In this document: positions 22,567 through 36,100 of the stretch, in pieces
Numbering within the stretch: position 1 is the stretch's first letter
How the letters are laid out: each line of letters opens with the position of its first letter
NCBI GenBank assembly: GCA_001661515.1
Contig: LUVW01000046.1
Span: 15,697-79,696 of the forward strand
Source: Capniomyces stellatus
Lineage: Eukaryota > Kickxellomycota > Harpellomycetes > Harpellales > Legeriomycetaceae
Length of the DNA stretch: 64,000 nt
Reading direction: 5' to 3'
The notes under the pieces: model-generated
What the model saw: only the letters and a program-made list of their open reading frames with translations
Database searches by the model: none
What the model was told of the DNA's origin: nothing
Program-made: the position numbers and the translations under genes

Positions 22567-22896
22567 TTATCCCAAGTAACACATCCTACAGCTGGTGATT
22601 ATTTCTACAGAACTCAGCCCATCTAGACATCTATACACCACAAATATCCCATATCCATAGTAAACCGCCTTGTATCTAGAAACCAAATCCAGCTTTGATA
22701 ACAAGAATCTATCGCTCAGTATCTCATTCCCTGTTATGAACTTCTGTGTCGTGTCCACGTCGCAAGTAAGTAGACACTTCCACTGCCTCCCTCTCAGTTT
22801 TGTCATTAGAATGTCCTTGCCATTAATATCATCAAAGTCATTAAAAACCGTTATTTCTATTCCATTGGTTGATGTTATTTGTGTTTTATGGACCAT
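22567..22896 (-). CDS. Hypothetical small protein
   Basis: An ATG-initiated 109-aa frame (MVHKTQITSTNGIEITVFND...) of mixed, globular-looking composition (KLRGRQWKCLLTCDVDTTQK, SRYKAVYYGYGIFVVYRCLD). I do not recognise a family. A strong TATA-like GGTATAAAAGG ends about 7 bp before the ATG; a transcript driven by it might begin after that ATG, in which case the next Met (residue 31) would be the start. It lies between the bHLH gene and the GATA gene. Confidence 0.45.
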   Translation of the reverse strand: MVHKTQITSTNGIEITVFNDFDDINGKDILMTKLRGRQWKCLLTCDVDTTQKFITGNEILSDRFLLSKLDLVSRYKAVYYGYGIFVVYRCLDGLSSVEIITSCRMCYLG

Positions 22897-23774
22897 TTTC
22901 TTCCTTTTATACCAACTTGGTTATAAGTTTATTATTAAAGTATGTATTAAAAGATGTATGTTTGGTACTCGATATCTTCTTCTTCTTCTTCTTCTTCTTT
23001 AAACAGATAGGATTAGGCGTAGAAGCTTGAATATACATTGGTGTTGTTGCTCTTTTTATACAAAAATAATGATAATCAAATTAAACTAAATAATATAAAT
23101 AAGGCGAGGACTCGAGTCCTTTATATATTGTTGATTATTGTGGCCAAGACGACCCAACTTGGTGTATATACATAGCATCTGAATCTAATAATCAAGAGTA
23201 TGGCCTGGGAACCAAACGAACATGGACTATTTTTAAATACACAAGTTGACTATTAATAATTTGAAAATAAAAGAAAAAATAGAGTTGGTGAATAGACGTT
23301 GTTTCTTGTGATAAAATCATCAAACTGTTTTTTTTTTACTTGAAGAGGGATGTAAATTTAATTTTATTTGGCTATAGTTAGACACCTTGGTTATCCGCTT
23401 GGCTTTATGACTAATAAAATCATAAATCTAGACTTTATCCGAGAAAGCAACAACTATCCAAGCCTTTGAGGACCAGAAAGAATAAGAGAAAAACAAAAGT
23501 ATAAATAAAAACAAAAGGTTCAAAAATAAGTTGATAAAACTATAATAAAATATAGCCGGTTAGGAAGGAGATAATCCGAGATTTAGCACAATGGTTATTA
23601 TTGTTGTATATGATGTTGTTAAATTAAAGAAAAGCAATATATAGTTAAACAGTGCTATGGTAAATAAATAAAAAACAGAAAGAAAGAAAGGAATAAGGAA
23701 ACTAGTGGGAAAAAAAAAGGAAAAGAAAAAGGAAAAGCCAATATATATATTATATATAAATAAGTATAGCAATG
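22897..23774. other. Intergenic, small ORF to GATA gene 3' end
   Basis: AT-rich with a CTT microsatellite at 22978-22999. GATA gene 3' sequence is expected at the right end. No gene is supported. Confidence 0.45.
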
Positions 23775-26321
23775 TTAATCATCCTGGCTGTGGCGACTAG
23801 GGTTATTTTGCGATTGTAAATCCAAAGTGGGACGTGGAATTGATGACTGAAAGTAAGAGCGTTTAAATGATTTGGAACTTGGTTTTTGGTCAATCGAGGT
23901 GTTTTCATTTACTTGGTTGGAAATGGCGAGGTCGAACAGGCTTTTACTTGAGGAAATGGAAGGGTTGTTGTTAGAAGGGATTTCGGAGCGAGAGGGGCCT
24001 TTTGGGTTGGAGTTGTCGATGAACGAGTTAAAAATGGTTGGGATTTGATATACGGGGCGACTGGAGTCTATGCTGGTGGAGGCAATATTGTCACCTAGAG
24101 AGTTGGGTCGAGCAGAGTTTGAGGAAGAAAAGTTGGGATTGTTGGAGCTGTGATTTGAAATGGAGATATCAAGTTGAGGCAAACGGGGTTTACGTGCGGA
24201 ACTGCTAATGTTGTCGTTTTCAGTGCTGTTGAATGCCCAGGGGTATATCTGATGGTCAGATGATGGGCTGTTGGAAAGAATTGAAATGGGAGGGTTGGGA
24301 GTTGCGTTGGTGGCAGCGAACCGACTGTTGTTGCCGGAATTACCAGATATTTTTCTTTGTTTTTGATCGGTATTTGACGTATTTGTATACATAAAACTGT
24401 CTGAACTGGAGTCTGGAAGCAGCTCGGATGAGAGCTCGCGGGTACTTCTGCTGTCGCCAACAGATCGGATGCTAAATGTGCCTAGACTGGGGGTTTCGCT
24501 GGCGAGCTCTGAGTCCTGGCCCGTGGCCAACCGAGGATCGTTGTTGTTATTGGTCGGCAGCCCCAATGGGCCCATGTTGATATTTACAAGTTGATTTTGG
24601 TTCTTGGTTCGGTCTTTGTCTTTTTTTTTAGCAGTGGGATTATTATTATCATTATTAATGGTACTAGTATTGTTGTTGTTGTCTATCAGACTGTTGCTGT
24701 TTGTTGTTGTTGTTGTTTCTGACCGTTGTCGTTTCCTGATTATGTCGGTTTTGAGTTCTATTGGTCGTTTCTCTTTGTGTAGCTTGTAGTAGAGACCGCA
24801 CGCGTTACAAAGCGTGTTGCCTCCCTCATCGCGTCTCCACAGCGGTGTTTTACCGGTCCCGCAGTTGCTGCACTCTATGACCTGCGACCCATCAATTCCG
24901 TAGCTTTCCTTTCTGCTTCCCGACGGTCTCAGCGACTTGGGCCGGTGTTTGTTGTGCAGTCGGTAGTATAGTCCACACGCGTTACACAGCATCATGTCGG
25001 GGCCACAGCGTCTCCAAAGCGGCGTTGACCTGACCTGGCAGTTGGCGCATTGAGGGCCGTCTGTTCGGCCTGCAACCGGTGCTTCGCTGTCGGGGTAGCT
25101 TCTGCTTGAAGACTTTTTGTTCATCGCGTCTGATGTGCAGGTGTAATCGGAGGTCGACATCAGCCTGCGTTTGTTGCCAAAGCCCATCATCCCATCGTCA
25201 TACTGGTCTTCAGGCAGTCCATCCATTGTGTTTGCCAGGAACTCTGAAGACTTCCCGTCCACATCGTTGTCCCGCATAAACTCGCCCTGTCTGGCCAAAG
25301 TTCCGCTCCCAAACCCGCTTCCTCCCCACATATTCGCCCCAATGCTCCCATACATGTCCTTCACTCCCGCGTTCACCGGCCCTGACTGCGCAAACCCAAA
25401 CTGCCCCCAGTCGTTTGCCTCGTCTGGGAATATGTCATTTAGCGTGATTTCTATTTGCACCGGATCTATGCCCACCCCACTTGACAGAAAGCTTGACGGC
25501 CCAATTGACATCAGGTCTGATGCCTGCACCGATTTCCCAACCTCTGTGTTGTAATTGCTGTTCTTCATGTTCATCTCCATGCTTTTTATCGCCTCATTTG
25601 CTAGTTGCTCACCGCTCGCTTCCGCTGCTTCCCTCTGTTCCTGTTCCACCTGTGTGTTGCCGTCTAAAACGTTTCTAGGTCTTATTTCTACCAGTCTTCT
25701 CTGTCTTGCCATAACTTCTTCTCCTCCTCTTTCCTCGATATCTGCACTTTCTTCTCTCTCTAATGCCCCTATTTTCCCAGCTCCCCCCGCCTCAGTTCGG
25801 CTTGCTTCATTGCTATTTATACTTCTACCTATTCCACCCTCTTTGTCTGAACTACCAGTTCCAACATCAATGCCTTTACTATTTATATTTATATTTCTGT
25901 TGCCCATGCTTGATGACTCTGCTCTTTCTGTTGTGTTGCTGCTCGCTTTTGTATCACCCGCTTTGTTTGTATTATCTGCCAACAACTCTTCTTTGTTTGC
26001 ATTCTCGCTTTGCTTTCCCAACCGAACCTTTATCTGCATTGGCTTGCTTTTGCGGAACCCATGTCGACGATCATTTGATTCAAATTTCTTTTGCGTTGCT
26101 GGCAACAATTGACTCATTTGGTTCCCTCTGCCTTGTACCTCCAGCATTTGTTGTAAATGCCATAGCCTCCACGACAAGTTCTCCAACCTTTCTCCATTCT
26201 CTAACGAATCTTTAACCTTTGTACACACTCTCCAAATTGTCGACAGATCATTTACATTATTGATATCATTGAATGGCGAAAACAACTTGGTTCCCTTTAT
26301 TCTTAGTATTATCGGTGCCAT
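23775..26321 (-). CDS. Two-finger GATA transcription factor with AreA-like N-terminal domain
   Basis: A single exon of 848 aa. N-terminal residues about 25-62 ([20 protein letters not shown], then [12 protein letters not shown]) match the DUF1752 motif found at the N-terminus of fungal AreA/Gaf1-type nitrogen regulators. Two class IV zinc fingers follow, each CX2CX17CX2C. Finger 1 is at about 424-448 ([20 protein letters not shown]); finger 2 is at about 486-510 ([20 protein letters not shown]), with a basic tail ([15 protein letters not shown]) like that after the single AreA finger. The iron-type Cys-rich inter-finger segment of SreA/Fep1 is absent, so a nitrogen-type regulator is more likely than a siderophore repressor. 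The C-terminus is Ser/Asn-rich. Upstream AGATAA sites suggest autoregulation. Confidence 0.88.
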   Translation of the reverse strand: MAPIILRIKGTKLFSPFNDINNVNDLSTIWRVCTKVKDSLENGERLENLSWRLWHLQQMLEVQGRGNQMSQLLPATQKKFESNDRRHGFRKSKPMQIKVRLGKQSENANKEELLADNTNKAGDTKASSNTTERAESSSMGNRNININSKGIDVGTGSSDKEGGIGRSINSNEASRTEAGGAGKIGALEREESADIEERGGEEVMARQRRLVEIRPRNVLDGNTQVEQEQREAAEASGEQLANEAIKSMEMNMKNSNYNTEVGKSVQASDLMSIGPSSFLSSGVGIDPVQIEITLNDIFPDEANDWGQFGFAQSGPVNAGVKDMYGSIGANMWGGSGFGSGTLARQGEFMRDNDVDGKSSEFLANTMDGLPEDQYDDGMMGFGNKRRLMSTSDYTCTSDAMNKKSSSRSYPDSEAPVAGRTDGPQCANCQVRSTPLWRRCGPDMMLCNACGLYYRLHNKHRPKSLRPSGSRKESYGIDGSQVIECSNCGTGKTPLWRRDEGGNTLCNACGLYYKLHKEKRPIELKTDIIRKRQRSETTTTTNSNSLIDNNNNTSTINNDNNNPTAKKKDKDRTKNQNQLVNINMGPLGLPTNNNNDPRLATGQDSELASETPSLGTFSIRSVGDSRSTRELSSELLPDSSSDSFMYTNTSNTDQKQRKISGNSGNNSRFAATNATPNPPISILSNSPSSDHQIYPWAFNSTENDNISSSARKPRLPQLDISISNHSSNNPNFSSSNSARPNSLGDNIASTSIDSSRPVYQIPTIFNSFIDNSNPKGPSRSEIPSNNNPSISSSKSLFDLAISNQVNENTSIDQKPSSKSFKRSYFQSSIPRPTLDLQSQNNPSRHSQDD

Positions 26322-26380
26322 TTTATCTTTATTCTTTCTTTGCTCCTTTATCTTATATATCCCTTTTTATATTTTATCTT
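26322..26380 (-). promoter_or_regulatory. Three AGATAA sites and TATA in the GATA-factor promoter
   Basis: TTATCT on plus (AGATAA in the gene's sense) occurs at 26323-26328, 26348-26353 and 26374-26379, evenly spaced by 25-26 bp, with TATA-like TATAAAAAGG and TATATAAG between them. AGATAA is a canonical GATA-factor site. Confidence 0.5.
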
Positions 26381-29300
26381 TCTCTCTAACCTCGTTTATT
26401 ATTCATATACGACTGCTTGGTATCTTTAGTTTGTTTACTTTGTTCTGTGCTCGTATATACTTGAAATAGCCCCCAATATATTGAACAATTCTTTTTCGTA
26501 TATTCCCCTCCTCGTATTTTTCCCTTTTCTATCTTTCCGGGGGGAGGTTAGCTTGCTTTTTGATTTAAAAATTATTTGCTGTGTTTTCTATTCTAGCTGA
26601 ATAATTAGAATCAAACCTTGTTTATATTCTCGCAAGTACTTTTTAAAATGATACAGGTTGGGCTTTTATTTCTTTTAAACTTATAAAATAAAAAGGTAAA
26701 CTCCCAAGTTTACTTTGAAATTGCCTAGCAACAAAAAAAATTATAGTTTAGTATATATAAAGCTTAATTTTAGCAGATATGAAATGAAAAATTGCTTGAA
26801 TGAAACGGCAGTAACATTTCTTTGGCATAGTTAAATGGTTTAATAAGATATTAGCAAACAAGGCTTATATAACAGAATTAAAATTTTATTGTCCTTCTCA
26901 CTCGGGGATGTGCGCAAGTTTAATCAGTATTTTTTACGTTGGGAAGCTTAGTTTTGAACAATTTATTTGCGCTTAATTAAAACGCCTATGCTTTTGAATT
27001 GCATCGCTCTCTGATTAATTGTCAGCTTTTTTATTTGGTAGTTTTTGTAATTTTCACAATCGCTTTTTAGGTTAAAGTTGGTGTAATTTTTATTTTTATT
27101 TTTTTCTTAGCCTCTTTTAATTATAACTTATTGTCACCAAGCTTGCTTGAATAAAAAAAATCAAAAAAGATCCCACTTCTTTACTTTTTTTCAAAACCAA
27201 TAGTTAAAACTTGTATTATCTTGCACTTTACTATTGCATTTTTAATCTTAATCTTGAATTTTTCCTTTTTTTTCTATTTCTTCCCTTAACACCATTTTTT
27301 TTCTTGTAAAATTAAAGCTCGATAGAAAACTGCTTGTTATTTAGTTTATGAACGTAAACAATTTTGTTTAACTAAAAGTAGCTAGAATTTAGTTTAGGTT
27401 AGTTTAGTTTAGTTTAGTTTAGGTTCGGACATTACCTTATTTGATAAAGATAACGAATAAGCGAGCTGCTATTATTAATCAGTAGCAAATAGTGTAGCAG
27501 AATTCTCAAATCAGAATCAATTTAAATTCATCAGGCATTATATAATCACTGACAATTTTGATTAGTCTTTAGTGAGTTAACAATTGTGCAACTTATTTTT
27601 ATTCTTGATTTCTCCAATATAAGCTAAAAAACAAAATTTGTATAAAACCATTACTAATTAATGATAATAAAAGCAAAGGCGGTTTTATATTAAAAAGTTG
27701 CTTAGTAACTTTTATCAAACAAAATGTTATTGTTATAACCGTATATTTCCATGAAAAATATATTAAATCGACTTTATGAAACAACACAATCTCTAATCCC
27801 ATTTCAAGTTAAAAAAAAGGGAAAAGTTAAAGTGAAAATAAAATTGAAAAGACTTGGCCATATCAAACAAAAAGAGGCTTTATTGCCCTTGTACAGATAG
27901 TTGTACATTCTTCACTTTTATTACAAAGCAAATATATAAGCATGCTTTAGATGCTAAACGGGATTGGGTGTTAAAGACCGAACCTCCAAGACGTTTTCCT
28001 CTTACTTTTCACTTTTCACTTGTTTGTTCCAAGCGAATTTCAAAGATGTTATAATGACACAACAAGGCTCGTAAATCTGCACGCATTTTTCTGTTTCTTT
28101 TAATCAAGTGTTGGCTTTAAGGGTACCATTTCCATTAGGTCGAAAACGTCCTATTCCGGACACTTGCTTGCTTTGATTTGCCAAACTTGGTAGTGATTCA
28201 TTTAACTCCATGTTAATCCTTTTTTTTTTACTGAACACTCAGATTTTATGTACATTTATACCAATTACCACTGTTGCTATTTTTTATTGTTATTAAATAA
28301 AACATTATTACTGTTCTTGTTATTGTTATTAAAAAAAAACACTGTTACTATTCTTTGTGTTGGTATTTTGTAGTTGTAAAAAAAGATCTAGTTCTCTAAT
28401 ACTAACGCGTATCATTTTACTTTATTTCTCAGTGAGCATTCATTTTGGTTGTTGTTCTGTCAGTCAGGCTTGTCGAATTTGGTACGCACAAGGGGCGGTA
28501 TTATAAATGTTTGAAACCCAAGTCAACTAGATTCTGCTTGAAGCACACGTCTATTCTAGCATACCCAATGGTCAGACGTTATTTTTGACTTGAAATAAAT
28601 CAGGTTTGTATTGGTCAAAAAATGCACACTTTACAGCTTTGTGTTTTGTAACGTTGTATTTTTACTAACACAACAGCAATAAATAAAATAGTGTATTATT
28701 TTCAGCGAATAACGAGCAGAGTTGGATTTGGTATTCTAGAACATAATTGTATAGTATACACCTTTGCTAAATATCGGCCTTATAAACCATTATTAAGTTT
28801 ACAAAAATATACTAAAAATCGAGTAGCTGGGTCAAAGCATCATTCCAGCATGGAACATAGGAACAAGAGCACCATTAGGAACCAGTTATATGTTATTTTA
28901 TTCTTTGTAGAAAATACCAAGGCATATGCCACAAACAGGTTGGAGTCCCTTTTTTTTCCCTTGTTGAGCAGATTTGAGGTTAGTGCAAAAAACTGAATAA
29001 CTCGGTTTATTGATCGATCAGCTATTTTAAAAAGTCAAGAACGGTTATACCAAGTGTTGTTTAGACACTCTGGAAACTGAACCTGATGTAAATATGTAAA
29101 TATTTAGAGTTAGGAGTGATAATATAGTCCAAACAATATATATTTGCGTGTATACCAGCTACAAGGGTAATGGGCTGAACTTCAATATTTAGCTGCGATG
29201 ATTCAAGATGAGAAAATGCTACTGGAAGTTGATTTATCTTAATTAAACGAACAAACACAAAAGAAGCAAAGAAAAGAAACTAGGCATTGAATCTGAAATT

Positions 29301-30158
29301 GTCTTTGCTTTTAGGCCATAAATATTGGCCGGTGCTTTAACCATATTGGTATTTGGAGCTTTAAGGTAGATGCAACAAGAGGAGGATGATCTCAAGTGAA
29401 CTTGATTAGAGATGTAGTGTGAGTGATTTAGTGTAGTTGATTTACACGGAATGTTGATGGTTGAGAGCTTATTATCTTGTTCTCGAGATTTTGTATTGCT
29501 AGAAAGAAAAAAAAGTAAAAAAAGTAAAAAAAGTAAAAAAAAAAGTGTAAAGGAAGGCGATTAAAAGAAAGTTTGATGAATCGAAAAGGATTGAAAAAAA
29601 AAAAAAAAAACTTGATCAGAGTTTTATTAGACGTTGATTGGGCAAAACTATGAATAATTTATTTTATAAATGCACATTTTTTCTTTTAAATGGAAAAAAT
29701 TTTATTTCCTTTATTTTGAGAAAAAAAAAAAAAAAAGTTGAAAAAAAAAATTGATTGATGGGACTTGCGAGTAAAAAAGTAGCAATAGATTTATAGTTTG
29801 GGGAAGTTGATAAGAGGGTGCTTTATTTTGAAATTGAACTAGCTTTTAAAATCAATTAGCATTAGGAATCGATTTTATATACAACAATAAAGTAAATAGA
29901 CAAAGTATATAGACACAGTCAAAGGGACGTACCAAAAGAGAAGGACAATAAGAAATAGCAAGAAAGCGGGGATTTAAAGCAGGATCTTTAGTGAATAAGA
30001 AAAAAGGGTAAAGCAAAAGAAAAGATTTTGTTTGGAAATATAATTAAAAGAGGAAAATAAAAAGTGGGTACACAAGTATAAATATATTGGTAGATATATA
30101 TTTTAAAAAAAACGCAAGTAAATAGTGGAAATAGCAAAAGAGTAAATAAGGGGTAGCC
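26381..30158. other. Long divergent intergenic region between GATA factor and RRP5
   Basis: About 3.8 kb of AT-rich sequence between two divergently transcribed genes. Noted: a TTTAG tandem near 27390-27422, A-runs at 29515-29610 and 29720-29750, and an RRPE-like GAAAAAATTTT near 29694 about 460 bp before RRP5. Open frames here lack ATG starts or any protein-like character. Confidence 0.45.
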
Positions 30159-33100
30159 ATGAAGATAGATAGCGAAAATAGAAAGCCAAGCGAAGCAAAA
30201 GATTCGGCAGCAAGTACTGAGAAGGTTAGTATTTTGGAGGGAACGGAAAAGAATGTAAAGAGCAAAACAAGAGGGGGGAAGAATAAGAATAAAGAAGAGG
30301 AGTCGTTTCCAAGAGGAGGGGGGAGTGGGTTGACGCCGTTGGAGTATAAGGAGGTATCGCGCCAGGCATTACAGGATGTATTTAATGAAGAGCAAGAGGA
30401 GGCATTGGGAAAGAAGCGTAAAGTGGATGGGAGGGGAGGAAAGGGGGAGGGGAATGGAAAGAAGAGTAAAAAGACGAAGGGGGGGGTTGGCTTGGCTGAG
30501 GAGGAGTTTGACACGAAGAATGAGAAATTGATGAAGGGAATTGGGGGGTTGAACTTTAAGAAGGTGATTAAGGGGTCAAAGGTGATGGGAGTGATAACAA
30601 AGGTGGGGGAGTTGGGGTTGACGGTATCATTGCCAAGTCAATTGACGGGATATGTTCCGATTACACAGATCAGTGAGGAGCTGACAAAGATGGCAGAGAG
30701 GGCGGCAGAGGAGGACATGGAAGAAGAAGAAGAAGAGGAGGAGGAGGAGAAGGAGAAGGAGGATGAGTTGGATTTGAGAAGGAGATTCTATGCGGGGCAA
30801 TATGTAAAGTGTGTGGTGACATCAGTTGAGGAGAAGAAGGACCGGGGAAAGAAGGTGAATGAGAAGAACTGGGAGGCGGGAGTGGCGAAAGTTACAAAGA
30901 GGATTGAGCTGAGCATGAGAGCGGATGAGGTGAATAAGGGGTTGTTGATGGAGGAGATTAGCAAGGGGATGATATTGACGGGGAGTGTGAGCAGTGTGGA
31001 GGATCACGGATATGTGATAAACACGGGAATAGATGGGAACAGCGGATTTCTGAAGTTTGGAGAGGCGGAGGAGTACGTGAAGAGGAATTTTAAGGGGAAG
31101 GAGAGATTGGTGGTTGGGCAGGTGGTTGAGGGAGTGGTGATAGGAGTGAGTGGGGGGCAAAAGACGGTTCAGCTGTCGATGAAGCAGAATATGAGGAGTA
31201 AAGGAGTAGTGGTTGATACGATAAGCACAATATCGGGGGTGCAGCCAATGCAGATGGTGGAGGGATTAGTGACATCGGTTGGGGAGAAGGGAGCAGCGAT
31301 GCAGTTTATGGGATTCTATGACTGTGTGGTTGAGCTGAAGAACCTGGGACAGCCAATGACAGCAAGGAGCAGGGATATACTGGAGAAGGTTAAGGCAGGA
31401 GATAGGATGAAGGTTAGAATAATATATGTGTCGATAACAACGCAACAAAGAACAATAATGGCAACGGCGCAACCAAGCATAATTGAGTTGAGAGAGAATG
31501 TGATTAGAAAGAAGGTAGAAGAAGAAGAAGAAGAAGAAGAAGAAGAAGAAGAGGAAGAGGAAGAGGAAGAGGAAGAAAAGGAAAAAGAGTTTGACGAGTG
31601 GTGGCCAGTAGAGTATGGGCAATTGATAGAGAATTGTGTAGTGAAAAGAGTGGAGAGCGGGTTGGGAGTAGTGTTGGAGATTCCTGGGGTGAATAAGGGG
31701 GAAGATGGGGAAGTGTATGGGGGATTTGGGCATATAAGCAAGTTGAGTGATGGAGAAAAGACGTTGATAAATGAAAACTCGGGAAAGTACAAGATAGGAA
31801 GCAAGCATGACTGCAGAGTGATTGGGTACTCGGCGATGGACTCGATGGTGTTGTTGAGTTTGCAGCAGTCGGTGATAAAGGAAGAGTATTTCCGAATCAA
31901 GGATGTGAGGGCGGGGGATAAGATGAAGGTGCGAGTGGAGCGATTGGTGGAGGGGGGAATGGTGGTGAAGATATCAGAGTACGTGAGTGGATTTGTGTCG
32001 AGGGACCAGATGTCGGATGCGCGAATAAGCCACCCAGAGAGAAAGTACAAGGCAAATGATGAGGTGAAGGCGCGGGTATTGAATGTGAATGAGAGGAACA
32101 AGAAAGTGTTTTTGACGTGCCGAAAGTCGATTGTGGAGGACAAGGGCGAGGTAATTGACAGGTACTCGGAGAAGCTGATTGGGAGTGTGGGGATGGGAAT
32201 AGTGACACGGGTGGTGGAGAGCGGAGTGATAGTAGGATTCTACAACCAGGTTCGCGGATTTGTGCCAAAGGGGGAGTTGGGAGTGAGTGGGTTTGTGAAG
32301 AGTGGACTGGATGTGGTCCGAGTGGGACAGGCAATTAAGGCAAGAGTTATTGTGGCAGAAAGAAATGGTAAAAAGTTAGTTTTGTCGCTTCGAACAGAAG
32401 GAGAAAAGAAAAGCAAGGCAAGTAAAGGAGGAGAATTTGGAAATGCAGATCTTCTAGTAGAGGGGGGAAAGACAATTGCAGTTGGGATGGTTGTTGAGAG
32501 AAGTTCAGTGGTGGGAATTGACACTGAGGCTGAACAAGTAGTGGTGCAGATGGAGACAAGCGGAAAGTACGCACACATCCAAATGGGTCACCTGAGCGAT
32601 CACCTGGGAAATGGGTCAAAGAAGGTGATGTCAAAGTTGGTAGTGGGGTCTGAGTTGGGAATGGCGATTGTGATTATTGAGGTTGGGGGTAAAGGGACAG
32701 GCAACCGGGTGATGGCAAGTGCAAAGGCAGGACTGGTGAAGGGGGCGCAGCTGAAGAAGATGATTACGGCAGAGAATAAGGCAAAGGCAGGGGATGTAGT
32801 AGTAGGGTATGTGGTAAGCGTGACCAACTACGGAGTGTTTGTAGGATTTGGCGGGGGAGTCAGCGGGTTGGCACCAATCAATTCAATTGGCGACCAGTAC
32901 ATCTCAAACCCAACAGACGAGTACCAGGTCAACCAGACAGTGTTGGCAAAGATCAGCGGGATTGAAAGCACAAGCGGTAAGATCACCGTCAACCTGAAAC
33001 CAAGCGTGGTGATGGAGAGCGAGTGGGTTGAGCAGCTGGAACTGAGCTTTGTAGAGCAGCTGTTCAGAGGTGCAGATAAGGACGGAGGGCAGGGAGTGGG

Positions 33101-36100
33101 TAGTGGAGACGTAGTGGCAGTGGAGAAGAAGATGCCGTATGGGTGGACAGTCAAGTCGGTTGTGAAAACATCAGGATTGGAAAGTGAGACAAGTGGACTG
33201 GTGTCAATTGAGCATACCAAGAGGACCAAGAGTGAGGATTCAGAGTTGGAGTTGGAGTTGGAGTTGGAGTTGAAGGAGGGAGCGTTGGTGGGAGCAACAG
33301 TTCTGGACGTAAACGGACAAACAGGAATTGTGGACTACTCGATCAAGGAACAGCTGATTGGCAAGAAGCAGAAGACAGCAATCCAAAAGTTGGTCAAGGC
33401 CAAGCAAGCAGGTAAAGGGGAAAAGGAGGTAGGAGAATTAGGCCAAAGTCTGGCAAGTCAGGATGCAAAGGCCGAAAAGGAGGCAGTGGAAAAACTGCAG
33501 GCGGTGATCAAGAGGAACATGCCAGGACCAACAAGACTGGAAATGGTTGTTGAGCTGGTGAAGGAAGATTATTTGGTTCTGAGCATTCCAACAGTAAACA
33601 ACAGACTCGTGTTTGCAGCAACAAAGTCGTTCAACTACAGGGCAAGTCCGTTTGTACGGTACAAGGTAGGACAGCGCGTGTCTGGCCGCATCCTGAGCGT
33701 AGGAGGGCCAGGAGAAGGTCGCACGCTAGTCACTCTAGCCCAGCAGACTGCCGAGTCAGGCAGAGACGAATCAGCAGCCAAACGTCTGGCAATCAATGCA
33801 GTAGACCCAACCATAAAACACTTTGAGGACTACCAAGCCGGTAAAAACACCGTGGGCCGTGTTGAGTCAATTACCGGGAACATAGCCAACATCAAGCTGG
33901 CAGACAATGTGCGCGGTAAGATCCACATCAGTCAAGTCTATGCAGATTCTGTTTCAGACAAACAGACCCGGTTTGAGGCAAGACAAGTTGTTATTGGTCG
34001 TTCTGTTGATGTCACCGTGATTGGTGTTCATAGCCCATTGACCCACAAGTACCTGCCAATCACCAGAAGACTCAACCCCGCAAAGACTGTTCTTGACCTG
34101 ACTCTTACCGAGTCCAGCGCCCCAGCCGTTGCTGCACTCAAGGCTGCCCGCGAGCTGAGTGCCAAGCAGGTAAAGGTAGGAAACACGTACGATGCGTTTG
34201 TTGCCGAGAAGCTGAACACTACAGCCAAACATATGGTTGTCAGTATTAATGCTCTGGTCAAGGCTCGTGTTGACTTGATGACTTTGACTAATAACTATGA
34301 ACAGCTAAGTTCTGTTCCATCCAATTACCCCATCAACACACACGTGCGCGTGAAGGTCGTTAAGGCTAGTGGTGGTCAAATTGACTGTGTGGTTGCGGGA
34401 AATACTGGAGTCATTTCCGGTGTTGATCAGTTGACTGTTGGCCAGACTGTTGCGTGTTTTGTCAACAAGACTAGTTTGGCTCATGGTGTCTTTGTCAGCA
34501 TTGGAACGTACAACAGCCAAACAAACCAGGTTGGCCGTGTTGCTGGCCGTGTTGCTCTAGTCAATGTATCCCATGACTTTGCCAATGTCGCCTCTACCAT
34601 CTCATCGCTCAAAGAAAATCAACTCATCAAGTGTGTAGTGTTGAGCCTTGACAAATCCGCTAAAAAAGCTGAGCTCGCCATTGCCCATTCCACATCTCTC
34701 CCAGTTCCCTCATTCAATGTTGATGATTTGGTTACTGGCTTTGTCACCGGAATCAACCAGAACGGTTGTTTTGTCAAGCTATCTCAATCCGCTTCTGCCC
34801 GAATCAAACTGTCCAACCTGTCTGATAGCTTTGTCAAGGACCCAAGTGAGCTGTACAAAGTTGGTGATTTGATCACTGCTAAAATCATCTCAATCTCTAA
34901 TTCTAATTCCAATTCCAATTCATCTTTCAAATCTGCTGAAAACTCTTTAATTGAACTTTCAACCAAACAGTCCGACATCACAACAACCAAATCCTCAAAC
35001 GAACCATCCAACCTCAAAGTCAATTCTTCCACCTCTATTGCTGCTGGTGATTATGTCACTGGCCAAATCACCAAACTCTCTGATTTTGGTCTCTTCATCC
35101 GCCTTAAATCCAACAAGTGCAACGGTCTCTGCCCACTTAACGAAATCGCTGATGGAAAACATAAAGCTGCTGATTTACTCTTGAATTACTCTGTTGGTGA
35201 TCTAGTTCTTGCAAAGGTCCTCCACTACAAAAATAAAAATAAAGTCACTCTTGGTCTAAAAGCCAGTTACTTTAAACAATCCTCCAACAATCAAAACGAT
35301 GAGGATGTTGATGTTGATGTTGATGTTGATGTTGATGTTGATGTTGATGTTGATGTTGATGTTGATGTTGAGGATGTTGTTGAGGATGAGGATGTTGAAA
35401 TGAGTTCTGATCAAGAAGTTGAAGATGAAGAAGAGGAAGAAGAGGAAGAAGAGGAAGAAGAGGAAGAAGAGGAAGAAGAGGAAGAAGAGGAAGAAGAGGA
35501 AGAAGAGGAAGAAGAGGAAGACGAGGAAGAAGATGAAAAAAATATTGGTGATACTTTGGCTGTCAAATCTGGATTTAGTTGGACTGCTGATGACCAATCA
35601 GATAATCAGGATTCTGGCTCTGATTCTGGTTCTGGTTCTGGTTCCGACTCTGATTCTGATTCCAATATTGCTGATTCGAAAAAATCAAAGTCTAAAACCA
35701 AGACCAAAGCCAAAGCCAAAGCCAAAGCCAAAAACATGGATGTGACTGGAGAAATGAACGAGTCAACTCCCCAATCTGTTGAGGATTACGAGAGATACCT
35801 TGTGGCATCGCCAAACTCCAGTTATGTGTGGGTGAGCTACATGGCCTTTTTCATGCAAATGGCCGAGATTGAAAAGGCTCGATTGGTAGGAGAACGAGCT
35901 ATTAAGGTGATAAATTCAAAGAGCGAAAAGGAAAAGTATAACGTTTGGGTTGCAATGATCAATTTGGAGATGAAGTTTGGTACAGAGAAAACGACAAAGG
36001 ATATATTTGACCGAGCAATAGTTTACAACAACGCCAAGCACATTTACTTGCACAGTGCAAAGATGTACGCTGAACTTGGTAAGCCTGAATTGGCCAAGAC

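Noticed and set aside
28691..28996. 101-codon open frame in the GATA-RRP5 spacer
   Set aside because: It opens with GTG rather than ATG, has no recognisable motif and no splice context.
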